The notes below the pieces were generated by a model. That model was not told the DNA's origin. It did not search any database and saw nothing but the letters and a program-made list of their open reading frames with translations. Position numbers and translations under genes: made by a program. Below, piece after piece: positions 62,667-64,000 of a DNA stretch of 64,000 bases (within the stretch, counting starts at the first letter, position 1; each line of letters begins with the position of its first letter). The stretch spans positions 2,820,001-2,884,000 of the forward strand of contig NZ_CP059902.1 in NCBI RefSeq assembly GCF_014127105.1, written 5' to 3'. Source of the DNA: Devosia sp. MC521 (lineage in GTDB: Bacteria; Pseudomonadota; Alphaproteobacteria; Rhizobiales; Devosiaceae).

Positions 62667-64000
62667 ATGCGGCCCGCCGCCCCATCTTTTGCCCCCCGGA
62701 CCGCACCTCTGCGATGGTAAAGACCGCAACGATCCGGTCTAGTTCATCCACCTGGGCTTCGGTCTGTTCGATGGTGGCGTTGGTCTCCTCTACCAAGGCC
62801 GCATTGTGTTGCGTGATCTCATCCATTTGCTGCATGGCGACATTAACCTCGCCAATGGCCCGCGACTGCTGCCGTCCCGCCGCAGTGATTTCAGCAATCA
62901 CCGAAGCGCTTTCGAGGACTGACGCATTCAGCGCGCTAATCCGCTCGCCGATCTGCAGCACAATCTGAGTGCCAGAGCGCACTTCACCCGCAGACAAATC
63001 AATCAGGTGTTTAATCTCGGCCGATGCCTCGGCAGCGGACTGGGCCAAGCGCCGCACCTCGATGGCGACGACCGCAAAGCCCTTACCCGCCTCCCCGGCT
63101 CTAGCGGCTTCAACCGAGGCGTTGAGGGCCAGAAGATTGGTTTGGAACGCGATATCGTCGATCAAACCAATGATTTTGGAAATCTTGGACGAGGAGGCTG
63201 AGATTTTCTCCATCGCCAGCTTTGCCGTTTCCATAGCCGAGCCACTTTCGACCGCAATGCGTGAAGCATCTTCAGCGGCTCTATTGGCGTCTTCAGCACG
63301 CGTGGCATTAGCCTCCACGGTTGTGGCCAATTGCTGGATGGTAGCGGAGGTATGCTCGACCATGCCGGCCTGACGACTGGTGCGCTGCGAGAGATCTTCA
63401 GAACCGGCGAGGATTTCCCCGGCAGCCGTTTTCAAACGCGAAGACGTGGACTGTAGATCGCCCATGACGCTGGCCAAACGATTGGCCACAGCATTGGTAT
63501 TGTCGCGGAGGTCAGCGAAGGCTCCGGTGAACTCGCCATCGACACGCTTAGAGAGATCGGCCCGGGCCAGTGCCGACAGCACAAGACCGGTGCTGGTGAG
63601 GCCGCTGTCCATCGCGCCTAAGAGACCGTTGACCTCGATGGCCAGCTGACGGAGGTCCGCCTGCTCGTAATGGGCATCGACCCGGCGGCTCAACTGCCCC
63701 TGCATGACCGCGCGAATAGTGTCGCGCAAGTCGGTGGTGAGGTGGTTGGCGTCGACCTGTCGCTTGTTTTCTTGGGCAACATGCTCCTGCTCGGCCGCAT
63801 AGAGCGCAACCTGCTCGATCAGCGCCGCACGGAAGCGTTCAAAGGCATCGAACATGACGGTCAGCTCGTCATTGGTCGTTTGCTTGGGGATCGCGATCTC
63901 GCGATTGCCCGATGTGAGAGCCGCTGTGATGCCGACAAGTGTACGAAGGCGCTGGGCGACTAAGCGCTGGAAAAAGAAGAAGACAGCCGTACAGCCCGCG
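62665..64000 (-). CDS. Methyl-accepting chemotaxis protein (5' end beyond window)
   Basis: At least 445 residues. The frame runs through the right window edge: codons before the ATG at 63855 encode the end of a membrane helix ([14 protein letters not shown]) and a HAMP domain ([34 protein letters not shown]). Next come a second HAMP-like region and the MCP signalling domain, with the conserved hairpin tip [41 protein letters not shown]. It passes ligand information to CheA/CheW. No C-terminal pentapeptide for CheR binding is present. Confidence 0.92.
   Translation of the reverse strand, partial: AGCTAVFFFFQRLVAQRLRTLVGITAALTSGNREIAIPKQTTNDELTVMFDAFERFRAALIEQVALYAAEQEHVAQENKRQVDANHLTTDLRDTIRAVMQGQLSRRVDAHYEQADLRQLAIEVNGLLGAMDSGLTSTGLVLSALARADLSKRVDGEFTGAFADLRDNTNAVANRLASVMGDLQSTSSRLKTAAGEILAGSEDLSQRTSRQAGMVEHTSATIQQLATTVEANATRAEDANRAAEDASRIAVESGSAMETAKLAMEKISASSSKISKIIGLIDDIAFQTNLLALNASVEAARAGEAGKGFAVVAIEVRRLAQSAAEASAEIKHLIDLSAGEVRSGTQIVLQIGERISALNASVLESASVIAEITAAGRQQSRAIGEVNVAMQQMDEITQHNAALVEETNATIEQTEAQVDELDRIVAVFTIAEVRSGGQKMGRRAA

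Overview
The window looks like chromosomal DNA of an alphaproteobacterium of the Hyphomicrobiales, plausibly Devosia-like. This rests on moderately high GC, the rpmH-rnpA-yidC-engB order, TamA/TamB, an EpmA/EpmB/EF-P set, a Lap-like type I secretion locus, and the general character of the proteins. The genus is an inference, not a measurement. Most genes are ordinary chromosomal genes. Two stretches look accessory: the F420 cassette (about 18.8-24.8 kb) and the polysaccharide/adhesion region (about 36.2-51.1 kb).

Layout. 1-6866: end of an MFS transporter, then tamB and tamA on the minus strand. 7152-12656: a YdfG-type SDR, a two-component Rieske oxygenase with an unusual split of domains, a GST and fabV. 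12689-15571: epmB and epmA divergent from efp, the complete elongation factor P beta-lysylation set. 15623-17371: a DUF2934 protein, an acetyl xylan esterase and a degenerate HNH-like protein. 17899-18849: a nucleoside hydrolase. 18977-24758: F420-dependent glucose-6-phosphate dehydrogenase, CofE, a three-gene FecCD-type ABC importer and a second luciferase-like oxidoreductase. 24773-31357: UDP-xylose synthase-like protein, MarR/MFP/RND efflux operon and a lipocalin. 31638-33778: a GntR regulator split by an IS256-family element with a 9-bp target duplication. 33811-35810: coaBC and a nitrilase-family gene. 36255-43096: polysaccharide genes, two of which carry frameshifts. 43263-51066: a palindromic operator, a secreted protein, a TolC-ABC-HlyD secretion operon ending in an RHH-PAS protein, a LapG-like protease and a degenerate GGDEF protein. 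51254-54403: AsmA. 54743-56274: a HEPN-like orphan and two identical tRNA-Arg(ACG) genes. 56404-64000: histidine kinase, a flavoprotein lacking its redox disulfide, rpmH-rnpA-yidC-engB, and a chemoreceptor cut by the window end.

The most interesting system is the F420 cassette. It holds an F420-using dehydrogenase, the last biosynthetic step (glutamylation of F420-0 by CofE) and a dedicated ABC importer, but no gene in the window for making the deazaflavin core. This is the arrangement from which an F420-0 scavenging pathway was proposed in some actinobacteria, found here in a Gram-negative alphaproteobacterium. Two 24-bp palindromes of the same design lie in front of fgd and in front of the second luciferase-like gene, so both transcription units, and perhaps the divergent nucleoside hydrolase, probably answer to one regulator. 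Second in interest is the Rieske system: the oxygenase component has lost its iron-sulfur ligands, while the adjacent reductase carries a Rieske domain fused to FNR and plant-type ferredoxin domains.
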